Positions 8,486-17,066 are shown, counted from the stretch's first letter. The stretch: 64,000 bases of DNA from Brevibacillus ruminantium (GCF_023746555.1 NZ_CP098755.1:5543001-5607000); one strand, 5' to 3'. Made by a program: numbers and translations. The notes: generated by a model from the sequence alone, not told the origin.

Positions 8486-9530
8486 AATACGCCTCCTCAA
8501 AATAACTATCAGAATAGATCATTGGAAGTACGTCCTTGGTTTCAATTTCGAAAGATACAACACCCCAAGAAAGCCCGATACCAAAGCCAGATGTGATTAA
8601 TTTCAGTTTATCCGCGACAGCTTCTCTGCTGCATAAATCAACAATCGTAATCGGAATGCTTGCGCCATTTGTATTACCGTATCTGTCAATTGAAATCGGC
8701 AGCTTCGATTGATCGACCTTCAATTTTTTTCGAATATGGTTCATCATAAATAAATTGGCTTGATGTAAAACACAGTAATCATAATCATCCATAGACCCGT
8801 CAAATGTCTTGAAATACTCATCAAATGCCTGTGGTACGTCTGTAATCGTAAATTCAAAAACTGCCGCCCCATCCATTTCCGGCTTTGTAATTTCCCAATA
8901 GGATTCATTATCCTTAAGCGGCCTTCTAGTATTTCCTCCCGGTGTGATTAAAGCGGTGTATCCTTCACCATTTGAATGTAACAAGGAACGGACAGTTGTA
9001 TTGCCTCTTTCAAGAAGAGTGGCAGAACCTGCATCTCCAAACAACATCTCATCTTTAATATTGGTTTCCTTGTTTTTTCTTAGGATATCCCCTGTCAGTA
9101 AAAGAACGCGATTTACAGCACCGCTTTGTATAAGACTTGAAGACAAAAACATTCCATAAACGTATCCGGAACAGCCTAAATTAACATCAAAGGATAAACA
9201 ATTTTTCGATAACCCGAGACGTTTATGCAAAACATGCGAAGTAGCAGGTTGAATATAGTCTGGAGTTTGTGATATAAAAATAATCGCATCTATACTTTCT
9301 GCTGAATATCCCTTATGGGCTAAAAGATTTTTTGCGGCTTCATAGCATAAATCTGAGGTTGTTTGTTTTTCGTGAGTGACATGCCTATGTACAACTCCAG
9401 TGTTTTTAATAAACTTTTTAACTTCCTCTTCGCCTAATACTTCTGCATAATTGTTATTGTCCATTTGTTTGGATGGAACAGCACAAGCTATTCCGCTTAC
9501 TAAGATATGATTAAACAATGCGCTTGGCAT
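8472..9530 (-). CDS. KAS III-like synthase or acyltransferase (copy 2)
   Basis: A 352-residue KAS III-family protein with Cys120 (NLGCSGY), His256 (VLHQAN) and Asn286 (YGNTNGAS). The start at 9530 is chosen for the strong AAAGGGGGG site upstream. It is closely related to copy 3 (11123-12175): triad numbering is identical and both share the SPDY-like/TPDY, ATSHV and HKRLGLSKN blocks. It ends in YFEEAYYGGQ, and the following SDR's ribosome site is embedded in that terminus, exactly as in the copy 3/SDR c pair. This points to duplication of a KAS-SDR module. Confidence 0.9.
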   Translation of the reverse strand: MPSALFNHILVSGIACAVPSKQMDNNNYAEVLGEEEVKKFIKNTGVVHRHVTHEKQTTSDLCYEAAKNLLAHKGYSAESIDAIIFISQTPDYIQPATSHVLHKRLGLSKNCLSFDVNLGCSGYVYGMFLSSSLIQSGAVNRVLLLTGDILRKNKETNIKDEMLFGDAGSATLLERGNTTVRSLLHSNGEGYTALITPGGNTRRPLKDNESYWEITKPEMDGAAVFEFTITDVPQAFDEYFKTFDGSMDDYDYCVLHQANLFMMNHIRKKLKVDQSKLPISIDRYGNTNGASIPITIVDLCSREAVADKLKLITSGFGIGLSWGVVSFEIETKDVLPMIYSDSYFEEAYYGGQ

Positions 9531-9568
9531 TGTGACTTTCCCCCCTTTCACCTTACAATAGAAGCTAC

Positions 9569-10300
9569 TTAAAATCGACCTGCATCAAAATACAGGTTTC
9601 TTCCCGTAATAAATTTTGCCATATCGCTTAGTAAAAATGCTATCGCACCAGCTACATCATTCGAAGGAATCAATCCAAGTAATTGCGGACTCGCCACCTG
9701 AGCCAAATGATCATCTACCGTGGCATTCTCCGGCATCACTACTCCGGGGAAAATAGTATTTACTCTAATATTCTTTTTTATTAACTCAAAAGATAATGAT
9801 TGTGTTGCAGCATTGACAGCGGATTTGGTTGCAGAATAGATAGTCTGACACGCTTCAGGTTGTACACTGGCAATTGAGGATACTGCCACAATACTTCCGC
9901 CATTCGTATATTTATTCTTTGCAAACTGTCGCACCATCTCTATATAAGAATAGAAATTTATATCCATGATTGCCCGCATTTTTTCACGGGTTAATTGTGG
10001 TAAAGGTATGATAGGAATTATACCTGCGCTATAAACTAACCCATTCAGTTTGACCCCATCAGATACAGCTTGCTCAAAAAGATCCCCCGCATTGTCAACT
10101 TCAGTCAAATCAGCCTCTATCAGAATGTGATTTTTTCCGTTCAGAAGCTCTTTGGTTTCGTACAACCTTTCCTTATTTCTACCTTGCAAAACTAGCGATG
10201 CACCCAAGCTGGATAGGTAGATTGCTGTTGTCTTTCCAATTCCGGATGATGCTCCGGTGACAAGTATTTTTTTGTTAGAGAAATCCAGCGGATTTATCAT
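9569..10300 (-). CDS. SDR oxidoreductase, 3-oxoacyl-ACP reductase-like (copy b)
   Basis: A 243-residue short-chain dehydrogenase with GASSGIGKT, LQGRNKER, the catalytic serine in VSSIAS and the YSATK Tyr/Lys pair. It starts INPLDFSNKKILVTGA, a block it shares with SDR copies a and c. It is the only SDR not directly fused in position to a KAS III end: 71 bases separate it from SDR c upstream. It may be a third duplicate that lost its KAS partner, or serve a different reductive step. Confidence 0.87.
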   Translation of the reverse strand: MINPLDFSNKKILVTGASSGIGKTTAIYLSSLGASLVLQGRNKERLYETKELLNGKNHILIEADLTEVDNAGDLFEQAVSDGVKLNGLVYSAGIIPIIPLPQLTREKMRAIMDINFYSYIEMVRQFAKNKYTNGGSIVAVSSIASVQPEACQTIYSATKSAVNAATQSLSFELIKKNIRVNTIFPGVVMPENATVDDHLAQVASPQLLGLIPSNDVAGAIAFLLSDMAKFITGRNLYFDAGRF

Positions 10301-10371
10301 GTTTGCTTATTGTTCTCCCTCGTTTCACATTTGTAAAAAGTCCTACGCTTTCCCCTACACTTCTGTTATTA

Positions 10372-11130
10372 TTAGAAACTGCCGCCATCAACAAATAGCC
10401 GGCGGCCTGTAATGAATTTAGACATATCACTGATTAAAAATGCACATGCACCAGCAACATCATCAGCCTCTCCCAACCCCAATAATTGGAATTTACTCAC
10501 ATCATCCAGATCAGGGCCGATATATTCATCACGTAGAACCATTTCTGTACGAAGCAAACCAGGCAACACCGTATTGATCCTAATGCCCTTCTTGGCTAGT
10601 TCAATGGATAACGTTTGAACGGAGATATCCATAGCCGCCTTGGATGCGGCATAACTCGTTTGGCATTGTCCAGCCCTATCCCCTGCAATTGATGAAATGC
10701 CCACAATACTTCCCGCATCACTATATTTCCTCTTCGCGTATTGACGGACAAGTTCAATAAACGTAAAGTAATTAATATTCATTTCCTCAAGCATCTTAAT
10801 TCTAGTCAACCCATTTAGCGGTATTACTTTTGTAATACCCGCACAATGAACCAACCCATTCAGTTTTACGCCATCTTTCGTTGCCTGATCAAAAAATGAA
10901 CCCATATCTTCCAATTCTGATAAATCGGCAATTATCTGAAGATGACCACTTCCCGATAATTGCTGCATCGTATCATTCAGTCGCTGTTGGTTTCTTCCCG
11001 TAATGACTAATCTTGCTCCTAATTTTGATAAATATATAGCAGTTGCCCTCCCAATTCCGGAAGAAGCTCCTGTAACGAGTATTTTTCTATTTGATAAATC
11101 TAATGGATTAAAAGCACCTAGATTATCCAC
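10372..11130 (-). CDS. SDR oxidoreductase, 3-oxoacyl-ACP reductase-like (copy c)
   Basis: A 252-residue short-chain dehydrogenase (GASSGIGRA; catalytic Ser in ISSIAG; YAASK). A GTG start at 11130 is preferred because GAGGAGGC lies 5-6 bases before it; the longer frame to 11154 would run through that site. The gene begins inside the last codons of KAS III copy 3, the same layout as SDR a with KAS copy 2. FabG-like reductases act on 3-oxoacyl-ACP, which fits a KAS partner, but the actual substrate is unknown. Confidence 0.88.
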   Translation of the reverse strand: MDNLGAFNPLDLSNRKILVTGASSGIGRATAIYLSKLGARLVITGRNQQRLNDTMQQLSGSGHLQIIADLSELEDMGSFFDQATKDGVKLNGLVHCAGITKVIPLNGLTRIKMLEEMNINYFTFIELVRQYAKRKYSDAGSIVGISSIAGDRAGQCQTSYAASKAAMDISVQTLSIELAKKGIRINTVLPGLLRTEMVLRDEYIGPDLDDVSKFQLLGLGEADDVAGACAFLISDMSKFITGRRLFVDGGSF

Positions 11131-12175
11131 GATAGGCCTCCTCGTAATAATCACTGGTATATATCATAGGTAAAACATTTTTAGATTCCACTTCGAAACT
11201 GGTTACTCCCCACGATAGACCTACGCCAAATCCGGATGTGATGAGTTTAATCGTCTCCGGAACCTGCTCTCTTTCGCATAAATCAACAATCCCCAATGGG
11301 ATCGATGCACTGCTTGTGTTAGCATATCTATCTAAGGAAATTGGCATTTTTTCAAGAGGCAGCTTTAATTTTCTTGCTAGTTGTTTAAGAATGAATAAAT
11401 TGGCCTGATGAAATACGCAATAATCATAGTCATGAATATCTCCGCCGTAAAGGTTGAAAAATTCTTTAAAAGCTCTTGGTATTTCAGTAATCGTAAATCC
11501 AAAAACTTCAGCCCCATCCATATGCATGGCTGTTTGTTTATAATAGTTTTTACCACCCATAATTGGATTTCTTACGGCTCCGCCCGGTACGATTAATGAA
11601 CTGTAGCCTTCTCCATTGGCTTTCAGCAAGCATTTCATTTCCGTATTTCCACGCTCGATAATTGTAGCTGTTCCAGCATGTCCAAAAAGGATTACATCCT
11701 TGATGGAGGCTTCCGGATTTTCAACTGAGATTTCTCCGGCTAGGAATAATATTCTCTTAATACTTCCACCTTGTAGCATGGTAGAAGCTAAATACAATCC
11801 ATATACATATCCCGAGCAGCCCAAATTAATATCAAATGCTATACAATTCTTTGATAATCCAAGTCTTTTATGAATGACATGTGATGTCGCAGGTAGAATA
11901 TAATCTGGAGACTGTGTAAGAAAAATTAATGCATCTATGCTCTCCTTATCAATTTGTTTCTCTTTCATTAATTGTTCAGCTGCGACAAAGCACAAATCCG
12001 AAGTAGTCTGATTACCAGACACACAGTGACGTTCCTTGACTCCGGTCGTTTCTATAAATTTGTAAACTTCATTTTCCCCTAATTGGTCAATATAATCGGT
12101 AATTTTCTCGACCTTCTCAGGCACAGCACACGCTATGCCGCCAATATGTATATTCGTAAAAACAGCATTTGCCAC
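11123..12175 (-). CDS. KAS III-like synthase or acyltransferase (copy 3)
   Basis: A 350-residue KAS III-family enzyme with a complete triad Cys120 (NLGCSGY), His256 (VFHQAN) and Asn286 (YANTSSAS). The GTG start at 12175 has AGGGAG upstream. It is a close paralogue of copy 2 throughout its length. It follows ACP 2 after a 174-base gap that contains a long hairpin (12225-12283), so its expression may be lower than that of the ACP. Three KAS III enzymes with three SDRs could run successive condensation/reduction cycles or handle different acyl groups. Confidence 0.9.
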   Translation of the reverse strand: MANAVFTNIHIGGIACAVPEKVEKITDYIDQLGENEVYKFIETTGVKERHCVSGNQTTSDLCFVAAEQLMKEKQIDKESIDALIFLTQSPDYILPATSHVIHKRLGLSKNCIAFDINLGCSGYVYGLYLASTMLQGGSIKRILFLAGEISVENPEASIKDVILFGHAGTATIIERGNTEMKCLLKANGEGYSSLIVPGGAVRNPIMGGKNYYKQTAMHMDGAEVFGFTITEIPRAFKEFFNLYGGDIHDYDYCVFHQANLFILKQLARKLKLPLEKMPISLDRYANTSSASIPLGIVDLCEREQVPETIKLITSGFGVGLSWGVTSFEVESKNVLPMIYTSDYYEEAYRG

Positions 12176-12224
12176 TAAGCTCTACTCCCTCTATGTTAAC
12201 GATATCTCTTGAATAATAGGAAAA

Positions 12225-12283
12225 GTGCTCTAAGTCTTTGCTGGAATGATGTTTCGAACAACATTACTCAAAGATAAGAGCAC
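12225..12283 (-). promoter_or_regulatory. Long intra-operon stem-loop between ACP 2 and KAS III copy 3
   Basis: An imperfect inverted repeat pairs GTGCTCT at 12225-12231 with AGAGCAC at 12277-12283, and TCTTTG with CAAAGA inside it; an inner ATGTT/AACAaCAT stretch can extend the stem. Read on the minus strand it is followed by only four Ts. It lies between the first gene (ACP 2) and the rest of the operon, so it may act as a partial terminator or an mRNA-stabilising hairpin that favours the carrier protein. Confidence 0.55.
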
Positions 12284-12349
12284 CATTTAGGAAAGCCCAA
12301 TACATTCATTCAATAAATCAATACAGAACGATTCAAGTGGATTAAATCC

Positions 12350-12568
12350 TCATTCCATTATATTTATAATATCCTGAATTGTTTTAAACTCTTTAATCAT
12401 TGCTCCACTTATTGTCTTATCAAAGTGTTCATCAACAAGAGCAATTAAAGAAATTGCCGCAACTGAATCCCAATCTTCCAATGATTCAAGCTCTGTCGTT
12501 ACCTCTAATGAACCTTGGTCCAGATCTAGCATTTCCTCTAATAAGTTTAATTTTGTTTGTAAATCCAC
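12350..12568 (-). CDS. Acyl carrier protein 2 (first gene of the operon)
   Basis: A 72-residue carrier protein with the phosphopantetheine serine in EDWDSVAAISL. The GTG at 12568 is the start: AAGGAGGA ends 7 bases before it, whereas the in-frame TTG at 12586 lies just before that ribosome site. The D-W-D-S form resembles carrier proteins of D-alanyl or aminoacyl transfer systems more than fatty-acid ACP, and this fits the free-standing adenylation enzyme in the same operon. Divergent transcription from the GNAT gene at 12856 places the operon promoter in 12590-12855. Confidence 0.87.
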   Translation of the reverse strand: MDLQTKLNLLEEMLDLDQGSLEVTTELESLEDWDSVAAISLIALVDEHFDKTISGAMIKEFKTIQDIINIME

Positions 12569-12855
12569 AATAAAATCCTCCTTCAATAATACTATGTCTG
12601 TTAAACTATACGATAATCCAAAGTAAAAATCTCTATAAACTTAATATCGACTGATTTTGCATAAAACTTTATACTAACCTAACCTTTTATAGTAACATTT
12701 TTTGTTTCGAGTTACGATTGAAATGAGTTTTGTTATTTACCGGATCTTACGTCAATGATATGATCTCCCTAAATGGATAAGAGGGGCATCCCAAAATTCG
12801 AAGGCCTATTATGACGGTACTTCAATAAATCCGCAGCAAAAGGTGGAATGGAGTA

Positions 12856-13980
12856 ATGGAGATCAGGCTATTTAAGAAAGATGAAGCTCCTATGTATATG
12901 GAAGCAATTGACCAAATATGGAAAAAGGGACACATTTTAAGTCGTGACAGAGCTCTTCTTGACTTCATGTTTTATAACAATCCTATGCATGAAAAGTATA
13001 TTGGAAAGGATAACTATGGAGCTATAGGTGTATGGGAAGATGGCAAAATTATTGGGCTAGGCGGCTTGATGTTATATGAATTTAACGTAAATGGAAAGAC
13101 AGAGTTGGCATCTAACGTAACAAATATTATAGTATTGGAAGAATATAGAAAATCCATGGCCGGTTTGCTAATATTCGGAAAACCTTTTGAGCTATATCCT
13201 ATTTTCTGCAGTTTTGGAATAGCTCTTAGTAAATTAGCAATGCGTATTTCTCCTCCCACTATTACACAGGATTATGTAATGCAACCCATACATAAACTAA
13301 TGCGGATGATTGGCATTTTTAATAAGAAAAAAACCGCTGAGGTATTATTAAATGGAAATGAATATTATTTAAGAAATTACAATATCGTTCAAAAGGTTTC
13401 ACAATTCGGGGAAAAAATAGTTAATAGGGACCTGGATGAAAATAAATGGAATACATTTTACTATACGCATATCGCTCCCAAGACTATTAGTGTTTCACGT
13501 AATTATGAATTTCTTAATTGGAGATATTTAAACCATCCAACCTTTGAATACTTAGTGTATACTGTCCAAGATCAACTTGGAAATTATGAAGGCTTGTTTG
13601 TTGCAAGGGTTGAAAGAATAGTCAATGATACTGCAAAGAATTTACGTATAGTTGAATTTATTTCGAAGAATCAGGATGCTTCTATTGCACTAGCTAACAA
13701 AATTGTAGAGATTGGAACTGAAGAGGATGTTCTTTTCGCAGATTTCTATTGCACGACAGATATGTTTAATTTTGGACTAGAATCAGTTGGTTTTAAAAAG
13801 GAATTTACATCAGAAGATGATCAGTTCGTCTTACCATCCAGATTCCTACCCATAGATTTATCCGTTGTAAATTTAAATGCAGTGATATCTTTTTATGGAA
13901 AATCAGTACGGAAATTAAATCTTTTAGAAAACAATATATATTTCACCAAAGGTGATTCAGACCAGGATAGGCCTAACTAA
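12856..13980 (+). CDS. GNAT-superfamily acyltransferase, divergent from the operon
   Basis: A 374-residue protein with GNAT character in its first 130 residues (start EIRLFKKDEAPMY; strand pair YGAIGVWEDGKIIGLGGLML; VLEEYRKSMAGLLIFG in the acyl-CoA loop position) and a second region near residues 195-320 with GNAT-like order. The canonical Q/R-x-x-G-x-G loop is degenerate. AGGTGG and GGAG precede the ATG. Its position, back-to-back with ACP 2, suggests that it acts on the operon's product, for instance in tailoring or self-protection. The intergenic region is AT-rich, and I could not fix promoters there with confidence. Confidence 0.6.
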   Translation: MEIRLFKKDEAPMYMEAIDQIWKKGHILSRDRALLDFMFYNNPMHEKYIGKDNYGAIGVWEDGKIIGLGGLMLYEFNVNGKTELASNVTNIIVLEEYRKSMAGLLIFGKPFELYPIFCSFGIALSKLAMRISPPTITQDYVMQPIHKLMRMIGIFNKKKTAEVLLNGNEYYLRNYNIVQKVSQFGEKIVNRDLDENKWNTFYYTHIAPKTISVSRNYEFLNWRYLNHPTFEYLVYTVQDQLGNYEGLFVARVERIVNDTAKNLRIVEFISKNQDASIALANKIVEIGTEEDVLFADFYCTTDMFNFGLESVGFKKEFTSEDDQFVLPSRFLPIDLSVVNLNAVISFYGKSVRKLNLLENNIYFTKGDSDQDRPN

Positions 13981-14014
13981 AACGTATTACATAATATTAA
14001 AAAATTATCGAAGT

Positions 14015-14080
14015 GTTACAGACCAACCCTTGGGATCTGTAATTTTTGCAAAAAACCCTACACATGTGGGGTTTTTTGCG
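14015..14080. terminator. Two consecutive hairpins between convergent genes
   Basis: The first hairpin pairs TTACAGA (14015-14021) with TCTGTAA and is followed by TTTTT. The second has a perfect 11-bp stem (14048-14058 with 14069-14079) with A6 and T6 arms, so it can terminate in both directions. They separate the GNAT gene from the convergent 14237-14800 remnant. Nothing else is seen up to 14236. Confidence 0.75.
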
Positions 14081-14236
14081 ACTGTCCGCCTCTTCTATCT
14101 TTTAACCTTGTATAATCCTACACTTCTACTTCTTCAATATTGGAAATGTTTACCATCGAATTACCAAAAGTAAATGGAAGTAAGCTATTGTTTGCCAAAA
14201 TACGCTGATTGACAATTTAGAGATTGGTAATTCCCT

Positions 14237-14800
14237 TTATTTCGTTACCGTAAAGATCGTATCATTTTCTTTAAGATGCTTTATTCTTTCCGAATAATCT
14301 TGTTCTGCTTGGTTTTTTGTCAGTATGTTGCTGGAGACTAACAAGTTATAAAATGACTTCAGCATCTGTGTTGATATAGGCATGGGAAGTCTCTCAGAAG
14401 TAATCATCATTCTCTGCCCATCAATCAGGACAGAAGCTATTTTTTCAGGCTGTACAAGCTCAATCTGTACGCCGTTCCCGTCCATTACAAAATACATTTC
14501 CTTTCCATTTTCAAACACTAAATGTTTTACTTCTGCCCCGTTTCTTAAGCGACGCTGGATTTCTTTCATTGAATAGCCTGGAATCGGATCATTTTTCAGA
14601 AGCCAGTTAGCAAAATCTTTTGCGTCGACACCGTCGGTATCATATTTTTTCCAAACTGACCCGTTATCCTTACTAATCAGTATGGAGTTATCATTTGTTA
14701 TACGCAGATACATCTCATTGTCCAAATAAACCGCCCTATATTTTGAAGCGTTAAGTTTGTCAATCAACTCCGGTACATCCGATTTGGTAAATGTTACAGC
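14237..14800 (-). pseudogene. C-terminal fragment of an unrecognised protein, cut by an IS3 remnant
   Basis: The minus-strand frame encodes a soluble, charged sequence from about KSDVPELIDKLNASKYRAVY to ENDTIFTVTK at 14237. It vaguely recalls the extracellular tails of M56/BlaR1-type sensor proteases; I hold that weakly. The frame continues upstream to 14893, but bases beyond about 14800 are the antisense of an IS3 transposase, so the N-terminal part is an artefact of the junction and the true 5' end was lost. Confidence 0.5.
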
Positions 14801-15109
14801 TGCGGAAAATTCAAAGATGCCGAACTTGTTTATCAAGCATTTGCAAGCGTAAAAGGAGATCTGCGTCAAATCCAGCTTTTTCACACGGATCATGGCAGCG
14901 AGTTTAATAATCTCACGATTGATGAAGTGATAACCACATTCAAGATCAGACGTTCATTGAGTATGAAAGGCTGTCCTTATGACAATGCAGTTGCGGAAGC
15001 AACCTTTAAACCGATCAAAGCGGAGTTCGTGAAAAATCGCAAGTTTGAATCGCTAGCTCAGTTAAAAAGGAATTTGTCTAGTTTGGTGTTGACAATCCAG
15101 TTCCGGTGA
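14798..15109 (+). pseudogene. IS3-family transposase (OrfB) remnant
   Basis: The plus-strand frame encodes about 100 residues of the C-terminal integrase core of an IS3-family OrfB. The second catalytic Asp lies in FHTDHGSEF, and MKGCPYDNAVAEATFK carries the catalytic Glu. The N-terminal part with the first Asp is missing, and the end (SSLVLTIQFR) is frame-shifted away from the usual DYVxWxN terminus. It is dead and truncated on both sides, and lies between the protein fragment at 14237 and the GntR gene. Confidence 0.8.
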
Positions 15110-15130
15110 CCGAACAGTATAGAGGGACTG

Positions 15131-15496
15131 TTAATAAATCTTCTTCAACAACTCCATAACTTCACCTAGTGTGAGGCCAAAGGATTTGTAGTATAAGGTG
15201 TCGCTTTCCATTTGCTTTAAGATCAAATCGTTGCGTAATCGCAGCATCTCCTCAGACGAGAATCCGGCTACAAAACACCCTTTGCCTGTTACGGTATGGA
15301 TCAACCCGCTTCGTTCGAGTTCTTCCCAAGCTTTCTTTACCGTAATGACACTAACGCCAAGCTCCAGTGCAGCTCGACGAATAGGAGGTAAACAGTAGCC
15401 GCTTTCCAGCTCGCCCTTCAGAATTTGGGCGCTTATTTGTTCGTAAAGCTGCTGATAAATCGGTTTTTCGGACGTGTTCGAAATCGATACGTTCAT
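15131..15496 (-). CDS. GntR/YtrA-type repressor
   Basis: A 121-residue transcription factor with a winged helix-turn-helix at residues 12-78 (PIYQQLYEQI; LELGVSVITVKKAWEELE; LIHTVTGKGCFV) and only a short dimerisation tail, the YtrA subfamily layout. YtrA-type regulators normally control linked ABC transporter operons. Its start overlaps the permease stop by 4 bases, so it is the third gene of the operon that starts at 16996. The perfect inverted repeat at 17015-17039 in that operon's promoter is its probable autoregulatory operator. Confidence 0.9.
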   Translation of the reverse strand: MNVSISNTSEKPIYQQLYEQISAQILKGELESGYCLPPIRRAALELGVSVITVKKAWEELERSGLIHTVTGKGCFVAGFSSEEMLRLRNDLILKQMESDTLYYKSFGLTLGEVMELLKKIY

Positions 15497-16155
15497 AATA
15501 TCTCTACTTTCAGAAATCGTTTCACCGCAATCCGGTAGGCAATTAGAGTGAATGCAATAAATATCACAATGCCTACGATCAGAATGGATAGTTGAAGCAG
15601 CGTATTGTCAGCCCCAGAGCCATTGAAAATGTCGTTCACCCACGGACTCTGGATGCCGACCCATTGCGCAACTCCGGCAAAAAGCATAGCGGCCGTAATC
15701 GCTGCGACCGATGCCGCGCCAAACTTATACGCCGTCTTGTAATACATGGGTAGGAATACGATGTTGAAAATCGCGAGCATGACAAAACATAATCCCCAAA
15801 AACCCATGTGCGGCGCGAAGAAATAGTAGATTAGATGCGGGTATAAGCGAAGCGTAAATATGCTGAATATCATGGCAAAGACAAGGTGCAATAATTCCAA
15901 GATGACAACAACGGTTATCCTGGCTTTCACGATGTCTTTTTTGTTTACGGGCATCATCGAGCTAAACATCAAATCGTTCTGCGTTTTAAATCCGCCAAAT
16001 ATGTTCGGTACCGATATCCAACAAAAATAAAATGGAACGATAAAATAGATCCAACCAGGAATAAGTGTCAAGGCACCCATAAATAAGGGTAATGTGAAGA
16101 ACCAAGGGTTTACTCCCAATTTCAAATCCTTCATCACCAAATTATACATACGCAT
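15493..16155 (-). CDS. ABC-2-type transporter permease
   Basis: A 220-residue membrane protein with about six hydrophobic segments (for example FFTLPLFMGALTLIPGWIYF, then a segment around VVVILELLHLVFAMIF and a final one near LLQLSILIVGIVIFIAFTL). It is the membrane partner of the ATPase encoded immediately upstream, with which it overlaps by 14 bases. Together they form an exporter of unknown substrate; YtrA-linked systems in Gram-positives often respond to cell-wall antibiotics or antimicrobial peptides. Confidence 0.85.
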   Translation of the reverse strand: MRMYNLVMKDLKLGVNPWFFTLPLFMGALTLIPGWIYFIVPFYFCWISVPNIFGGFKTQNDLMFSSMMPVNKKDIVKARITVVVILELLHLVFAMIFSIFTLRLYPHLIYYFFAPHMGFWGLCFVMLAIFNIVFLPMYYKTAYKFGAASVAAITAAMLFAGVAQWVGIQSPWVNDIFNGSGADNTLLQLSILIVGIVIFIAFTLIAYRIAVKRFLKVEIL

Positions 16156-16996
16156 CCTCCTTTTTCGCGAAATAAATCATGATCTCCTCTAGGCTTGGCG
16201 TTGCCGACTTTATTTCGGAGGATGGATCGAAGTCTTTGGCATGAATCAATCCGGTAAAGCCGAATGAGTTGATTTTGTAGGAAATCAAATGTTCCTTCAC
16301 TTCGTTCAACTGACTCTCGCTGCCGCTGAGCAAACGATAGGACTCCATAAAATCGTGTTTCTCCGAACTGGCGATGATTTGCCCGTTTTCGATGAAGGTA
16401 ATGAAATCTGCGCATTTTTCCAAGTCGGATGTAATGTGCGTGGAGAATAGAATGCTGATCTCGCCGCCAACGATGAGCTCTTGAAAAATATCCAACAGAT
16501 CGTCCCTTGCGACCGTATCGAGTCCGCTTGTCGGTTCATCCAAGATGAGAAGCTTCGCGCCATGGGATAAAGCAAGAGCCAGGCTGTACTTTACTTTCAT
16601 TCCCGTGGACAATTCAGCGATTTTTTTGTTTTCGTCCAATTTGAATCTTTTAAGATAGCTGTAGTAGGTTTCATCGCTCCAATTCTTATAGAACTTCTTC
16701 GTGATATTCGTCAGCGTTTTAATCTTGCTGCGCGTATAGAAATCGACACCGCTGAATGCGCATCCGATGTCCTGCTTCAATTCGATTTCGTGTTCAGCGA
16801 TGTTTTTGCCCAAAATACATATCTCTCCGCTATCGATTTGAATCATGTTCAAGATCGATTTGATCATGGTCGTTTTTCCAGCGCCATTGGCACCGATAAA
16901 ACCCATAATATAACCCTTCTCCAATTGAAACGATACGTCTTTTAACTGAAAGTTGGGGTATTTTTTATTTAAATTCCGAATGTCTAAGGCCAGCAT
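16142..16996 (-). CDS. ABC transporter ATP-binding protein
   Basis: A 284-residue ATPase with Walker A (GANGAGKTT) near residue 37, the signature LSTGMKVKYS and Walker B LLILDEPTSGLD. The start at 16996 (MLALDIRN) follows GAGGAGGGA; the longer frame to 17053 would begin upstream of the promoter's operator and is rejected. About 80 residues follow the ATPase domain, as in the YtrB/BcrA group of exporters. It is the first gene of the exporter operon, with the permease and the GntR regulator. Confidence 0.92.
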   Translation of the reverse strand: MLALDIRNLNKKYPNFQLKDVSFQLEKGYIMGFIGANGAGKTTMIKSILNMIQIDSGEICILGKNIAEHEIELKQDIGCAFSGVDFYTRSKIKTLTNITKKFYKNWSDETYYSYLKRFKLDENKKIAELSTGMKVKYSLALALSHGAKLLILDEPTSGLDTVARDDLLDIFQELIVGGEISILFSTHITSDLEKCADFITFIENGQIIASSEKHDFMESYRLLSGSESQLNEVKEHLISYKINSFGFTGLIHAKDFDPSSEIKSATPSLEEIMIYFAKKEDAYV

Positions 16997-17014
16997 TCCA
17001 TCCCTCCTCAACAA

Positions 17015-17039
17015 ATTGTGCATTTTGTGTATGCACAAT
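17015..17039 (-). promoter_or_regulatory. Operator of the GntR/YtrA regulator
   Basis: A perfect 9-bp inverted repeat, ATTGTGCAT (17015-17023) and ATGCACAAT (17031-17039), with a 7-base spacer. It overlaps the -10 region of the ABC operon promoter and ends about 19 bases upstream of the ABC start codon. Position and symmetry fit a dimeric GntR repressor acting by blocking RNA polymerase. Confidence 0.75.
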
Positions 17040-17066
17040 GTATCACGAGGCATATTGTTAAGTCAA
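17037..17066 (-). promoter_or_regulatory. Promoter of the ABC transporter/GntR operon
   Basis: On the minus strand, TTGACT (17061-17066) and TACATT (17037-17042) are separated by 18 bases, a good sigma-A arrangement. The -10 element is partly inside the inverted-repeat operator. Confidence 0.65.
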
